Assembly: GCA_025351765.1 (NCBI GenBank) | Contig: JANXVH010000172.1 | Span: 1 to 64,000, forward strand | Direction: 5' to 3' | DNA from: Pedobacter sp. | GTDB taxonomy: Bacteria > Bacteroidota > Bacteroidia > Sphingobacteriales > Sphingobacteriaceae | Length of the DNA stretch: 64,000 nt | In this document: one piece after another, positions 1 to 9,751 of the stretch | Numbering within the stretch: position 1 is the stretch's first letter | Layout: the number at the start of each line of letters is the position of its first letter | Position numbers and translations under genes: made by a program | Notes under the pieces: generated by a model | Told to the model about the DNA's origin: nothing | Databases searched by the model: none | Seen by the model: the letters and a program-made list of their open reading frames with translations, nothing else

Positions 1-737
1 TTGCGGAAAACCTCAATAATGGATTAATAAAGCCCATATTAAATAATATATAAAGGGCTGTAATAATCCAATTATCGCAACTATCCTAATCCACTTATAA
101 TTATGTAAGTGGATTTTATTATTTACTTTCATATCTAAAAATTTATTTATCTATAATTAAAACCCCTTTTTGTCCCAACTCGTATATAGTTACCTTAAAT
201 AATATTAGCTGCTTCCCTTCGCCATGTACAAGGCTTTCCCCTGCTCGGACTACTACGGAAGCTCCGTTACCATATCAGATATTCAAGAATCTGCATTCTA
301 TAGCCGCGCAAGCGGCATTCTGACTTAGGTAATCCACGTTTAGCAACATAGTAACGATGGCGTTACAGATTGTCGGATATGACTTCCACCCGTTATTGCA
401 TATTGCAATTGCGCTGTGATTTGTTCTTCGCTTACCCTCCTCAAAGACCAAAGGGAAGTATCACAGTATGACGAGTTCAGTTATCTTACGTCATAGCTAC
501 CGGGAGAGGCCGCTTGGGTTATCATTCAATCAGTATGGATTTTATCCTCATATCTGTTTCTCGTCCTGCTATTCAGTCGTGACCTGACAACTGGTCAACT
601 TATAGACTTGTGTCGGCATGCTACACTCCCCGATATTTGGTTTCCCTCACGGATAAGCCGATGGACGATAGGCCTTTTGAACACTGGCCTAATACCCTGC
701 CATGGGTATATTTACTATGCTGCCGCTACGTGCGCAC
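1..737 (-). mobile_element. Group II intron, 5' portion (continues beyond the window start)
   Basis: Minus strand begins GTGCGCACGTAGCGGCAGCATAG (5' GUGCG consensus) at 737. It contains the stretch GTAGTAGTCCGAGCAGGGGAAAGCCTTGTACATGGCGAAGGGAAGCAG, typical of the intron RNA region ahead of the maturase ORF. It interrupts the PH-domain ORF. Confidence 0.65.
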
Positions 738-1023
738 CCTTAACCCGGTACATTTCTACGATATCCGTTCTTTTAAAGAAAATGCCTCTTTGTATCCTGA
801 TCAACTGCGGCTCTATTATGTACAGTGTTTTCCTGATGTATCTAAAGCGATAACAAGCGAACAGCATTGTAATTAAACTCATTAATATGAACGCCGGAAA
901 TATTAACCAGGCGATATATAAAAGTATAAGGGATAATAAAATCAGGGGCAATGTTTTTAAGAAAGCAAATACAGGAGCTGGTTTTATCACCATCTCCTGA
1001 ATCTTGGTTACGGGTATTTCCAT
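715..1023 (-). pseudogene. PH-domain (bPH-like) membrane protein, C-terminus cut by the group II intron
   Basis: Two hydrophobic segments then RKTLYIIEPQLIRIQRGIFFKRTDIVEMYRVK; family-like sequence stops at the GTGCG boundary. Confidence 0.5.
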
Positions 1024-1028
1024 GATGA

Positions 1029-1655
1029 TTAATAATTAAAGGTGTGGTGTTGCAGGTGTTCTATCCAACTGTCAAAGCTTTTAGGTTTGTGTACCGGAAT
1101 ATTAAACCGGTATCCCGTCTTTTTTTCCAGGGCATTAAGGCTAAAACCATCAACAGTAAAAACATGATCTTTCATCCGAAAATTCACAATTACTGTCTCA
1201 GCCTGGACAGTAACAGCCGCCGGCATTTTTCGGATACCGGCGGCTAACTTGACTTCTGCTACTCTGCCCAGCAGGTCGTTGCCAAAAATGCACTTGAAAG
1301 ACTTACCCGACAGGTTTTTGCTTATCCAATGAGCCTGATCCGTACCGGGCCTTGTCCCGGTCGCCAGAAAAAGCAAATTTCGAATATCGCGGAAGTATGG
1401 CAGGTTGAGGGACAAATAAGCCATCGCATCCATGGCAGAGGTGCAGATGATCACATGGCTAACTGTATGGAAATTCCTGCTCCCTGCCAGAAAAAGATTT
1501 TCAGATACCGGTATTTTATGAAAGGCGATACCATAGTGTTCTATTGAGTCCCCATAGTCAAATACCAGATCCCCCTTCCTGTCAACGGTGTAAAATGGTT
1601 GGAAAAAAACCTGGACTTCCGGATGTACGCCAAGTCTTATCAAATAAGGATGCAT
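1029..1655 (-). CDS. Hypothetical protein of conjugative element
   Basis: 208 aa ORF in the minus operon, abutting the next gene. Confidence 0.6.
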   Translation of the reverse strand: MHPYLIRLGVHPEVQVFFQPFYTVDRKGDLVFDYGDSIEHYGIAFHKIPVSENLFLAGSRNFHTVSHVIICTSAMDAMAYLSLNLPYFRDIRNLLFLATGTRPGTDQAHWISKNLSGKSFKCIFGNDLLGRVAEVKLAAGIRKMPAAVTVQAETVIVNFRMKDHVFTVDGFSLNALEKKTGYRFNIPVHKPKSFDSWIEHLQHHTFNY

Positions 1656-2449
1656 TACCTGGAATAACCCGATCTGGTGTAGGTGCGGCTTTGTTCACTT
1701 TCATTCCGGCGATTCGCAGGCCTTTCAGTTTCGTTCTTTTTCACCATATCTTCCAGGGCCTGGTAATGTCCTTTGCTGTAAACATCTGCTTTTTGCGGGT
1801 CATGCTTTTTACCAAACATTGCGTTTAGTCCTTTATAAAGCAGGTAGGACATCCCACCATCAACGATGACGGAGGCGATCAGCGCCAGTTTATTGGCGCG
1901 TACTCCCCTTGCATCTCCACCTGCGTACTGGAACCGGGTACCATCGGAGAGTTCTACTTCTTTGCCTTTACGGTACCTTTCCTTTTGTTCGAGAGACAGG
2001 TATTCATTATTGACCATATCCGGTACAAGTACCTTTTCCGTATCCGTTATAATAAACTCCCTTGTCTCCCTATCGAACTCGACCAGCACCTCTTTTTTGA
2101 CACCATGATCATTAATTATCTTTTCCAAGTTTACCTCAGCTCCTTTTTCCAGCGACTCGGCTTCTGAGTCTGTCAGGTACTCTGGATAACTGGCCTCCCG
2201 GTAAACCGGGTGTACTAACAAATCCAGGCTTCCCCTATCATTTTGTCTGAGCGATAATTTGGCATCAAGCGAATCAATATTTGCTCCATCAGCCGTTATA
2301 TTCTGGAGTTTAAGCATTCCCGTCCTGCTTCCTGACAGCAATGCCTGCAGATCACTTTCATCCAATATCAACCTTCCATTTTCAGCCAGGCCGATCTGAC
2401 CAAGATCTCCAATTGGCAGATCCTGATCCTTATAAATTTTTCGTACCAT
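1655..2449 (-). CDS. DUF4099/DUF3945-like conjugative element protein
   Basis: 264 aa; DLPIGDLGQIGLAENGRLILDESDLQALLSGSRTGMLKLQN style. Confidence 0.55.
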   Translation of the reverse strand: MVRKIYKDQDLPIGDLGQIGLAENGRLILDESDLQALLSGSRTGMLKLQNITADGANIDSLDAKLSLRQNDRGSLDLLVHPVYREASYPEYLTDSEAESLEKGAEVNLEKIINDHGVKKEVLVEFDRETREFIITDTEKVLVPDMVNNEYLSLEQKERYRKGKEVELSDGTRFQYAGGDARGVRANKLALIASVIVDGGMSYLLYKGLNAMFGKKHDPQKADVYSKGHYQALEDMVKKNETERPANRRNESEQSRTYTRSGYSR

Positions 2450-2459
2450 GTCGATGATT

Positions 2460-3662
2460 TTATCTTTCTATGGAATAAGTAGTTTCCGTGTGTTTTTCTT
2501 CAGCCAGCGCCCGTTCTTCAACTACCGGCTGACGTTCAATGGCCTGTTCTGTATTGTTTTTCGCATTGATCAGCGACGTGTACAATCCATCCTTCGGACC
2601 GACCTTGAATTTTTTTCCAGATCCCAGGTCTTCCAGCTGCGCGGTTTTACCTTTGAGAATAGCCAGCACCTTGTATTCCGTTTCCTTGTAGGAAATAACG
2701 TCATCCTTGTTTAGTCCTTTAGGATTGGTACTGTGCTGCATGTCCTGTTTAATTTCCTGCTGCCTGTCGATATTAAGGACATAATCAGCGATCTTCTGGG
2801 CATCAGCTGACGCTTTAAACAATTCAGTGGGGTCATCCTGTAAAACCCGGATCCAGCTTTCCACATATGCGGCATGCTGACCGAAATTATGGCCGATATT
2901 CAATTCGCTCCCGATCATTAAAGAAGCGATCTCAGCCCTGAGTTCTTCTTTAGCATAAGCCTCCGTACCAAATTTTCCGCCCATATCCCGGTTAAGCCTG
3001 CTTTCATGTCCTGACCAGTGGCCCAATTCATGAAGCAGGGTCGCATAATATTTCGCGGCACTGTCGAATTGTTTTTGTGCAGGCAATTTAATAAAGTCTT
3101 TGCCCGGATTGTAATAAGCCTCATTACCGCCATGTTTAACGACGGCCTGGCTTGCGGCGACCAGTTGCTCAGCCCTCTCCAAAGGTGACCAGGTCTGCCC
3201 CGCTAACATCTCTTCACGGGCTGCTTTCCATTCGGGTATGCCATTGATCTGCTCGGCATTGAACACCCATGCGTTGGTGATAACGGGTTTTTCCAGTCTG
3301 ACCGTCTCTGTTTTTGGCTTACTGTTTTCGTTTAAGACAGGCTCGTTCTTTTCATCCAGAACAGGCCTGATGTCCGTATGCTTAACGAAATTGATCAGGG
3401 TAGCCTTGGCTCCTTTCTCTACGGTCCAATTATTATAGGAGGCCTGTTTCAAGGTCATCCAGCGAGGATCTTCCCTGTTCTGCATACCGAGCCATAATGC
3501 GTTCATTCCCCGGTAGTTCTTCCCTGTGGTCGGGTTCACCGGGACGATATAAGCGGCGGAGTTGTCATCTGTCCAGGGTTTCTGAAAAGGAGACGTACCG
3601 GCTTTCAATTCGGCGACCAGCTTTTCTGCGATCTGTTCATGAAGTGGCTTAAAATTGCTCAT
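2460..3662 (-). CDS. ArdC-like antirestriction protein with zincin-like metallopeptidase motif
   Basis: N-terminal ssDNA-binding-like region (PFQKPW...GKNYRGMNALWLG) and HELGHWSGHESRLNRD zincin motif. Confidence 0.8.
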   Translation of the reverse strand: MSNFKPLHEQIAEKLVAELKAGTSPFQKPWTDDNSAAYIVPVNPTTGKNYRGMNALWLGMQNREDPRWMTLKQASYNNWTVEKGAKATLINFVKHTDIRPVLDEKNEPVLNENSKPKTETVRLEKPVITNAWVFNAEQINGIPEWKAAREEMLAGQTWSPLERAEQLVAASQAVVKHGGNEAYYNPGKDFIKLPAQKQFDSAAKYYATLLHELGHWSGHESRLNRDMGGKFGTEAYAKEELRAEIASLMIGSELNIGHNFGQHAAYVESWIRVLQDDPTELFKASADAQKIADYVLNIDRQQEIKQDMQHSTNPKGLNKDDVISYKETEYKVLAILKGKTAQLEDLGSGKKFKVGPKDGLYTSLINAKNNTEQAIERQPVVEERALAEEKHTETTYSIER

Positions 3663-4146
3663 GATCTGTTTGTTTTAATATGATGGCATATAAAAATGCC
3701 AGCGGGTTAATAAAATGATTTTTAAACTGAATGCTAAAATGCAGGTGTTCACCGGTCACCTTTCCGGTAGCACCAGAAATTGCGATCGGCTCACCCGCTT
3801 TCACCTGTTCCCCAGGCAGGACTAAGAGCCTGGAAAGATGGCCATAGGAACTTTGAAACAGCCCATGATCGAGGCGAATATATATTCCTGATAAAACATG
3901 ATATCCCTCTTTTTGCACCCTACCTGGCAGGATGGCGAACACCGTATCTTGCCGGGCAGCGAGATCAATACCTTCATGGAAGGCATACCGACCTGTTAGC
4001 GGATGATGCCGGTAACCAAATCCGGAAGTAAGCTGAATGTGGCGGAGCGGAAGCACGGCCATGCCGATCAGCATTGAAATTCGTGTTAGGAAAGCCATCG
4101 GTCTATCGCTCCATTTGAGGCGGGCGAAACTGGTTGAGATCGACAC
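3649..4146 (-). CDS. M23-family peptidase
   Basis: SGFGYRHHPLTGRYAFHEGIDLAA ... GEHLHFSIQFKNHFINPLAFL LytM/M23 motifs. Confidence 0.85.
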   Translation of the reverse strand: MSISTSFARLKWSDRPMAFLTRISMLIGMAVLPLRHIQLTSGFGYRHHPLTGRYAFHEGIDLAARQDTVFAILPGRVQKEGYHVLSGIYIRLDHGLFQSSYGHLSRLLVLPGEQVKAGEPIAISGATGKVTGEHLHFSIQFKNHFINPLAFLYAIILKQTDHEQF

Positions 4147-4546
4147 TTTCCGTTTTAACCATGCCCAGCTTTTCCTCCAGGCTTACCATTCCGAACTCGC
4201 GCAGCACAGGGTTCTGCCGTAACAATTCCATAGCGCCCTTAAGCTGGCCGGAATGCCCGTATTGTTGCATCAGGTTGGCCTGGAAAAGTGTTTTAAAATC
4301 GGAAGCCTGTAAATTCGGCCGGTTCTCCATCAGTGCGGTATAGACATCGTTTTCCGATTTCATGACCAGCAGGGCGTCACCGCTATACAAAGCCTGTTCC
4401 CCTTTGCCAAAACTGACATATACATCATCTTTAACCAGGTCATAGTCTGTAATAATTCCGATCTGGTTCTGTTTATTGGCCGGGTCGGCGGCCAACTCGG
4501 GATGCACCAAAACGAGGGTGCCTGTTAGTTCATCCTTCATGTTCAA
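4103..4546 (-). CDS. Hypothetical conjugative element protein
   Basis: 147 aa ORF in the operon. Confidence 0.6.
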   Translation of the reverse strand: MNMKDELTGTLVLVHPELAADPANKQNQIGIITDYDLVKDDVYVSFGKGEQALYSGDALLVMKSENDVYTALMENRPNLQASDFKTLFQANLMQQYGHSGQLKGAMELLRQNPVLREFGMVSLEEKLGMVKTESVDLNQFRPPQMER

Positions 4547-4586
4547 TTGTTTTAATAAATAAATTATAGATTATGAAAACAGGCAA

Positions 4587-6599
4587 CTAGGCAACGGTAC
4601 CCCGCATGCTCGCTTTGGGCATAGTTTGCCCGGGAGTCCTGTTATTCACCTCCCTGATCACCATTTCAACCTCCCGGTTGATCCGCATAAAGTTTTCCCG
4701 AAGGATATTTTCTTTCTGACCACCGAAATCATAATAAACCGGCAGGTCCCGGTACCCCGCTTCTTCCTTTTTAATACCTTCCATATCCAGGCTGACACGA
4801 CAATTGATCGCAGAGGTCTCGAATTTTCCGCTGAAGGTTTCCTGCACATCGGCCGCGATCAACCCTACCATTTCACCGGTGTTCAGGGAGGCCATCTTAC
4901 CTGCGGGGATCAGCGGTTCGAGCTTCTCGTTCAGGGAAGTTGAAGTTTTATTACGGTCGATAGAAAGACCCTCCCCGACCTGCTTATTCTTACCAAACAA
5001 GCGTTCAAGCCATTCAAGTGTTTCTTTATTCCTTACCGAACCCGCCATCACGTTACCAACGACCGATGTGATAGTTGCTGCTGTATCCTTCCCGTATTGC
5101 TGGTTGAACTGGGGTAACTCCTGTAGCCCCATCAGGATAGCGACCTTGTTGGACCGCGCGGTAGCGATCAGGTTCTCTACCTTATTAATGAACAGAGTCG
5201 GGATCTCGTCGATAATTAAAGCAGAAGGCAGGTTTCCCTTGCTGTTAACCAGCTTTGTCAACCTGTTCATCACGATAGAATAACTGGCAGCGTTGATGCT
5301 CTGGGTATTGGGATCATTGGCGAGGATCAGCATGCCGGGGCTGTCCGGGTCCGATATCTTGAGGTTAAAATCATCACCTGAAAACACCCAGAAGGTCTCT
5401 TTCGTCGCCAGGCGACTGATAAAGATCTTCAGCGTTCCGATCTGACCTTCCAGTTGCGTATAGGCTTTGGATAGCCAGGCAGACCTGAAAGGGGACAATA
5501 AGGGATGCAGTTCCGGTTCTGTGAACAGGGTATCAAAAACATCCTCGTAAGACTGGTTCAGGAAAGCCAGTACGTGCGGAAAACTGGCGTAGCGCCCTCT
5601 GGTGTATTTGCTAAAAAAATATACGCAGGCTGAGAGAAAGTTAATAGCGGATTGGGTGAAAAACTGATCGCTCCCACCTGACCTGTCCCCTTTCTTCATA
5701 GCTTCCACCAGGCCTTCGGCGGCTTCTGCCGCATCTGCCAATGTTTGCAGGTAGTCACTTTTCCAGGGATTGATCCTCCTGCTCTTTTCCACATCGGTGA
5801 GGTTGACGACATGAAACTGGTGCGTAAGACATTTTCCTTCCTGCTTGGCCAAAAGATAATGGTAATAAGCGATCCTGGCCAGATCGGGAAACTTAAAGTC
5901 ATAAATACAGGTACAAAAACCCTTTGCGATCATTTGCCTGATAAAAGGGTTGACCACACCAAATGATTTACCGGAGCCCGGCGTACCGATCAGAATAGTT
6001 CCCCTGAATGGGTTAACAATATTGATCCAACCTCTTCTCACCTTTCCGCTGTAATAAAAACGCATCGGAATATTGACTGAATACGGCGTATCGACCAGGT
6101 TGACCGGCTGCATAAAACTTTCCCCCTCCACATTCCAGATATCCTTACCCAAGCCCGAGCGGATCATTTTGGAAACATTGTCCATAGCTACGCTTGTCAT
6201 CATGGCTCCTGTAAAAGAACAGATGATATAGATCAGATTGAACCAGCTCGTATAATCAAAAGCCAAACCTGATGGGCGGTTATAACAGGCAATACAGCCA
6301 AAGAATAACAGCAAGCCCAACGCCAAGGGGTACAGGATATGTTTTTTCGGATCGAGGTCCAGCTTTTTTTTAGAAAGGGTTCCGATACTAACCAGGCAGA
6401 TCAGCAGCAAGGTCAGCAGCTTACTAAAGATTACTTGCCTGTAAATGACAATAGACGCAATTTTGATCAGTGGAGTGGAGAAAACACTCCAGAAGGGCGC
6501 CCCGATGTAAACGAACACAGCCACCTCCAGTGCAATAGACAAATAAATAAGGCATTGCATAAAGCCGTGCAACTTTTGCATCTCATGTGTTTCTTCCAT
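4587..6599 (-). CDS. Type IV coupling protein (VirD4/TraD-like; MobC of Bacteroidota elements)
   Basis: N-terminal TM segments, Walker A IGTPGSGKSFGV, Walker B-like SALIIDEIPTLFI. Confidence 0.85.
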   Translation of the reverse strand: MEETHEMQKLHGFMQCLIYLSIALEVAVFVYIGAPFWSVFSTPLIKIASIVIYRQVIFSKLLTLLLICLVSIGTLSKKKLDLDPKKHILYPLALGLLLFFGCIACYNRPSGLAFDYTSWFNLIYIICSFTGAMMTSVAMDNVSKMIRSGLGKDIWNVEGESFMQPVNLVDTPYSVNIPMRFYYSGKVRRGWINIVNPFRGTILIGTPGSGKSFGVVNPFIRQMIAKGFCTCIYDFKFPDLARIAYYHYLLAKQEGKCLTHQFHVVNLTDVEKSRRINPWKSDYLQTLADAAEAAEGLVEAMKKGDRSGGSDQFFTQSAINFLSACVYFFSKYTRGRYASFPHVLAFLNQSYEDVFDTLFTEPELHPLLSPFRSAWLSKAYTQLEGQIGTLKIFISRLATKETFWVFSGDDFNLKISDPDSPGMLILANDPNTQSINAASYSIVMNRLTKLVNSKGNLPSALIIDEIPTLFINKVENLIATARSNKVAILMGLQELPQFNQQYGKDTAATITSVVGNVMAGSVRNKETLEWLERLFGKNKQVGEGLSIDRNKTSTSLNEKLEPLIPAGKMASLNTGEMVGLIAADVQETFSGKFETSAINCRVSLDMEGIKKEEAGYRDLPVYYDFGGQKENILRENFMRINREVEMVIREVNNRTPGQTMPKASMRGTVA

Positions 6600-6658
6600 A
6601 AAGATTTGGTATTGAATAGCAGCAATTAAATAGACAATCGTGCTAAGGTGGAAAAGAT

Positions 6659-7516
6659 TTAATTGGATGGTACGACGTCAGCGTCGAGGATGTCCTGATA
6701 AGATATGGCAAGGGCGATCACACGCCCGGATAGCTGTTTTTCGCTGAGCTCTATATGCAGTACCTTATTGCCTGGAAAACTCATCTTTTTGAACACGAAG
6801 ATATTGCGGTAATTCCGTTTAAAACTTCCTGTATTAAACAAAATACATTCCGGCCTGATCTCGAGGGATTGCACATTGGAGGCTTTGGTGATCTTTTTAT
6901 CATCGACCTTAAAACGAAACTCATCAATAGCATAGGTGAGATTTGTTTTATTCCGATATCCAAGATCCAGGAATAAGTAATCGCCGAAAGAATACAAGTT
7001 ATTGACCGTTCCCTTGATGCCAAAAGCTTTGTTGGCCGTGACCGGGTGGCTGTTTTCTCTCGTCGCCAGCCTTAGCGCAATAGTCCTGAGCTGATTTTCT
7101 GATAAACCTATACCAGAGATATCCAATGGCCTGGTCATAGATGGCAGGATTTCGACATCAGTTACCGCATCCCGCGTTGTAATGGCATTGGCCTTAACTA
7201 CCCGGTACTGGGCAATAAATTTTTCACCGGTGATCGTTACGACCGCATCATCAAAAGCGCGCCCCTCCCCCGTGGTATCGGAGTTCAAACGAATCCTCAG
7301 TACGTTTTTTAATGGCAGGTCACCTGTAATAGCTTTTGCAGATATGTCTACGTATTGGATAGCTTCCGGGGAAATAAAATGCACTGATACATTTACCGGC
7401 AGGTAAATTACCGGCAGTTGCGTTTTTTTGACACCATCAGCCATCTGTGTTTGCTGAGCATGGGTATGCGCTCCCACCAGCAAGCCAGCGAGGAAACAAA
7501 AGAATATTTTTTTCAT
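6659..7516 (-). CDS. traN: Conjugative transposon protein TraN
   Basis: Signal peptide then KTQLPVIYLPVNVSVHFISPEAIQYVDIS; position after TraM. ORF extends to 7549; start chosen at MKKIFFC. Confidence 0.8.
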   Translation of the reverse strand: MKKIFFCFLAGLLVGAHTHAQQTQMADGVKKTQLPVIYLPVNVSVHFISPEAIQYVDISAKAITGDLPLKNVLRIRLNSDTTGEGRAFDDAVVTITGEKFIAQYRVVKANAITTRDAVTDVEILPSMTRPLDISGIGLSENQLRTIALRLATRENSHPVTANKAFGIKGTVNNLYSFGDYLFLDLGYRNKTNLTYAIDEFRFKVDDKKITKASNVQSLEIRPECILFNTGSFKRNYRNIFVFKKMSFPGNKVLHIELSEKQLSGRVIALAISYQDILDADVVPSN

Positions 7517-7520
7517 TGGA

Positions 7521-8714
7521 TTAATTTTTAGGCGCGTTTTGCAGCGCATCGTTATCGACTAAGTAAAGGCAGGAATTGTATTTCAATTTAGCTTTATTCT
7601 TTCTGATCGCTTCAGCAATCGCAGACGATGTAGACTGGAAGATCTTGCTGGCTGAACTCATCAGAAACTGGTTACCCGATCCTGAACTGCCGTCCAAGTT
7701 CACTCCCTGCATGGAGTTACCACCCAGATCTTTGGTAAAATCACGAAAGGCTGATTCCGGTACATACAGGCCGGGCATGCCGTCCAGATCGTAGATCTCC
7801 AGTTTTACCGGAAGTACCTGGCTGTCCACTAAAATGGAAGTAACCAGCAATGTTACCCGCTGTCCGGAAAAACCGTTGATCAAAGCGTAGAGGTAGGTTC
7901 CTTTTTTGACAGAAACCTTCCCTGCCATGATATCGTCCAACAGCCTGATCCTGATACGAGAACCGGCATAACCCGTTACGTTTTCATCAATAATCGCTTT
8001 GATCGGGTCGCTATGCCGCTCGGGAAGAACTGTATTGAACCCGGAGGCTTGTTCGCCGATTTTACTGACTTTAAGATAATGCTGCGCTGTGCGCAATTGT
8101 TCTGCTTTATCCAAAGCCTCCTTTTTCAGCTTTTCCGTCTTAAAGGCTGGGTCATTGGCTTTATTCATACTGTCCATATAGGACATTTGTTGCTTGAACA
8201 GATCCATCGGATCTCCTTCCTTTACAGCATGGCTGTTCTGCCGTTCCTCTGCCAGGTTTTGCTGACGCCTTTTGGTCAAACCTTTGAGCGCCTCAGCCAT
8301 GGCCCGGTCCCCCGGATCAACATGACGCTGCTCATTCACCAAAGGATTTTGAACTACGTTAGTTGCGTATTTTATTTTCATCGCCCGGTCTATTGAATCC
8401 AGTTTTCGCTTTTCCGTTTCACTGTAGCTATTGTCGAAAGTCGCTGTCCCGGCCTGTTCCTTCGGTATCGGTATTACCGCGGTGTAACCGTCTGCCTCTT
8501 TGTAAGTATTACGATAGGCATCCAGCTTATCCGATAATTGCTTTTTTTTGACATCACCGGATACTTCGGCCACAGTGGCATTGAGCCCTGTTACCGGCTG
8601 TTTTTGAGTAACCTCTTTTGAAGTGCTGCTTTGGTACACATAAAAGAACAGGCACAAAAATGGCAGCAGCAACAAAGGCGCGATGTACTTGGGTTGTTTA
8701 AAATCTATGTTCAT
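7521..8714 (-). CDS. traM: Conjugative transposon protein TraM
   Basis: N-terminal TM, central RIRLLDDIMAGKVSVKKGTYLYALINGFSGQRV...PVKLEIYDLDGMPGLYVP, TraM/VirB10-like. Confidence 0.8.
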   Translation of the reverse strand: MNIDFKQPKYIAPLLLLPFLCLFFYVYQSSTSKEVTQKQPVTGLNATVAEVSGDVKKKQLSDKLDAYRNTYKEADGYTAVIPIPKEQAGTATFDNSYSETEKRKLDSIDRAMKIKYATNVVQNPLVNEQRHVDPGDRAMAEALKGLTKRRQQNLAEERQNSHAVKEGDPMDLFKQQMSYMDSMNKANDPAFKTEKLKKEALDKAEQLRTAQHYLKVSKIGEQASGFNTVLPERHSDPIKAIIDENVTGYAGSRIRIRLLDDIMAGKVSVKKGTYLYALINGFSGQRVTLLVTSILVDSQVLPVKLEIYDLDGMPGLYVPESAFRDFTKDLGGNSMQGVNLDGSSGSGNQFLMSSASKIFQSTSSAIAEAIRKNKAKLKYNSCLYLVDNDALQNAPKN

Positions 8715-8717
8715 GGC

Positions 8718-9140
8718 TTATTTGCTAAATTGTTTACTAATCTCCCGCAATTGATCCAGGTCTTTTTCAAGTTGCACGCTGTCTGCAGGCGTTAACGACT
8801 TTTGAGCCGTCAGGCTATCTACCTCTGCTTTTAACCTAATGGTCGTTTTCAATGCTGTTCCTGTATTGATAATCTGATCAAAGCCTGTGTTTAAAGGAAC
8901 TTTTTTTACAGAAACCATCTTTTCTTCGGACGATGTATCCTTATTCCTAAACACGGTAAAGGAGAGAATAAGCGAAACCGCCATCAGTAAGATCATGAGC
9001 CGGAAGAGAAATTCCGGGTAGCGATCCGCAAGTGACTGGCACCATTTTTCGAATTTAACGAAGTAAATACTGAACTCTTTTTTGACTTCGCCGAATACCG
9101 TAACACCCGGTGTTCTGTTAGAATGAATTTTTTTGAACAT
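8718..9140 (-). CDS. Small membrane protein, TraL-like position
   Basis: 140 aa, one TM, between TraK and TraM. Confidence 0.6.
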   Translation of the reverse strand: MFKKIHSNRTPGVTVFGEVKKEFSIYFVKFEKWCQSLADRYPEFLFRLMILLMAVSLILSFTVFRNKDTSSEEKMVSVKKVPLNTGFDQIINTGTALKTTIRLKAEVDSLTAQKSLTPADSVQLEKDLDQLREISKQFSK

Positions 9141-9732
9141 CTTCGAGATCTTTGTTTTCTAAAGTTTTCCAATTGGTGATCAGTACTCCATGTGAATTAT
9201 TATCGCTCCGCCGGATATCCTTGAGGTTCCCTTCGGTAATGAGCGAGCGGACAACAGTTGAGCTCCTGCGATCAATCTTGATCTTCCCGTAGAACCTGAA
9301 ATAGTGCCGGGGCATGTCCAGGGAAATGGAATCCGTTTGCAGGGTAAGTACTGAACTGCTGGAGAGGATGGAGTTGAAATACCCATTCTCTTTCAGGTTG
9401 TTGTACTGCTGGACCCCGGATTCATCAATGAGGTACATCGCTTTTTTCATCTGGTACTCGATAAACTTATCATCCGGTGTCAGGGAAAAGAAGAGGGCGT
9501 GGAACAGGTCGATGACCGAGCGGTATTCCGCAGGGCGGTTCATCATCATGTCGGTTTGACTGGCTTGTAAGGCGACGTTATTATTCAGTACATAAATACT
9601 CTTTTCGGAATTAGCAACCTGTTTGTAAGCGTATGAACAGCAAATCAGTGAAATGATGATGGCCGTCAAAAAGCTACCCGCGGCGACGAAGGTCGCCAGC
9701 CGTATCTTGGCTTCGATATTTTTAATGATCAT
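9118..9732 (-). CDS. traK: Conjugative transposon protein TraK
   Basis: 204 aa; IKNIEAKIRLATFVAAGSFLTAIIISLICCSYAY, VirB8-like topology. Confidence 0.8.
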   Translation of the reverse strand: MIIKNIEAKIRLATFVAAGSFLTAIIISLICCSYAYKQVANSEKSIYVLNNNVALQASQTDMMMNRPAEYRSVIDLFHALFFSLTPDDKFIEYQMKKAMYLIDESGVQQYNNLKENGYFNSILSSSSVLTLQTDSISLDMPRHYFRFYGKIKIDRRSSTVVRSLITEGNLKDIRRSDNNSHGVLITNWKTLENKDLEDVQKNSF

Positions 9733-9751
9733 AAATTGAGATTAAAAGTTG

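Noticed and set aside
608-876. Plus-strand ORFs 608-853 and 610-876
   Set aside because: They lie across the intron 5' end and antisense to the PH-domain gene; composition not protein-like.
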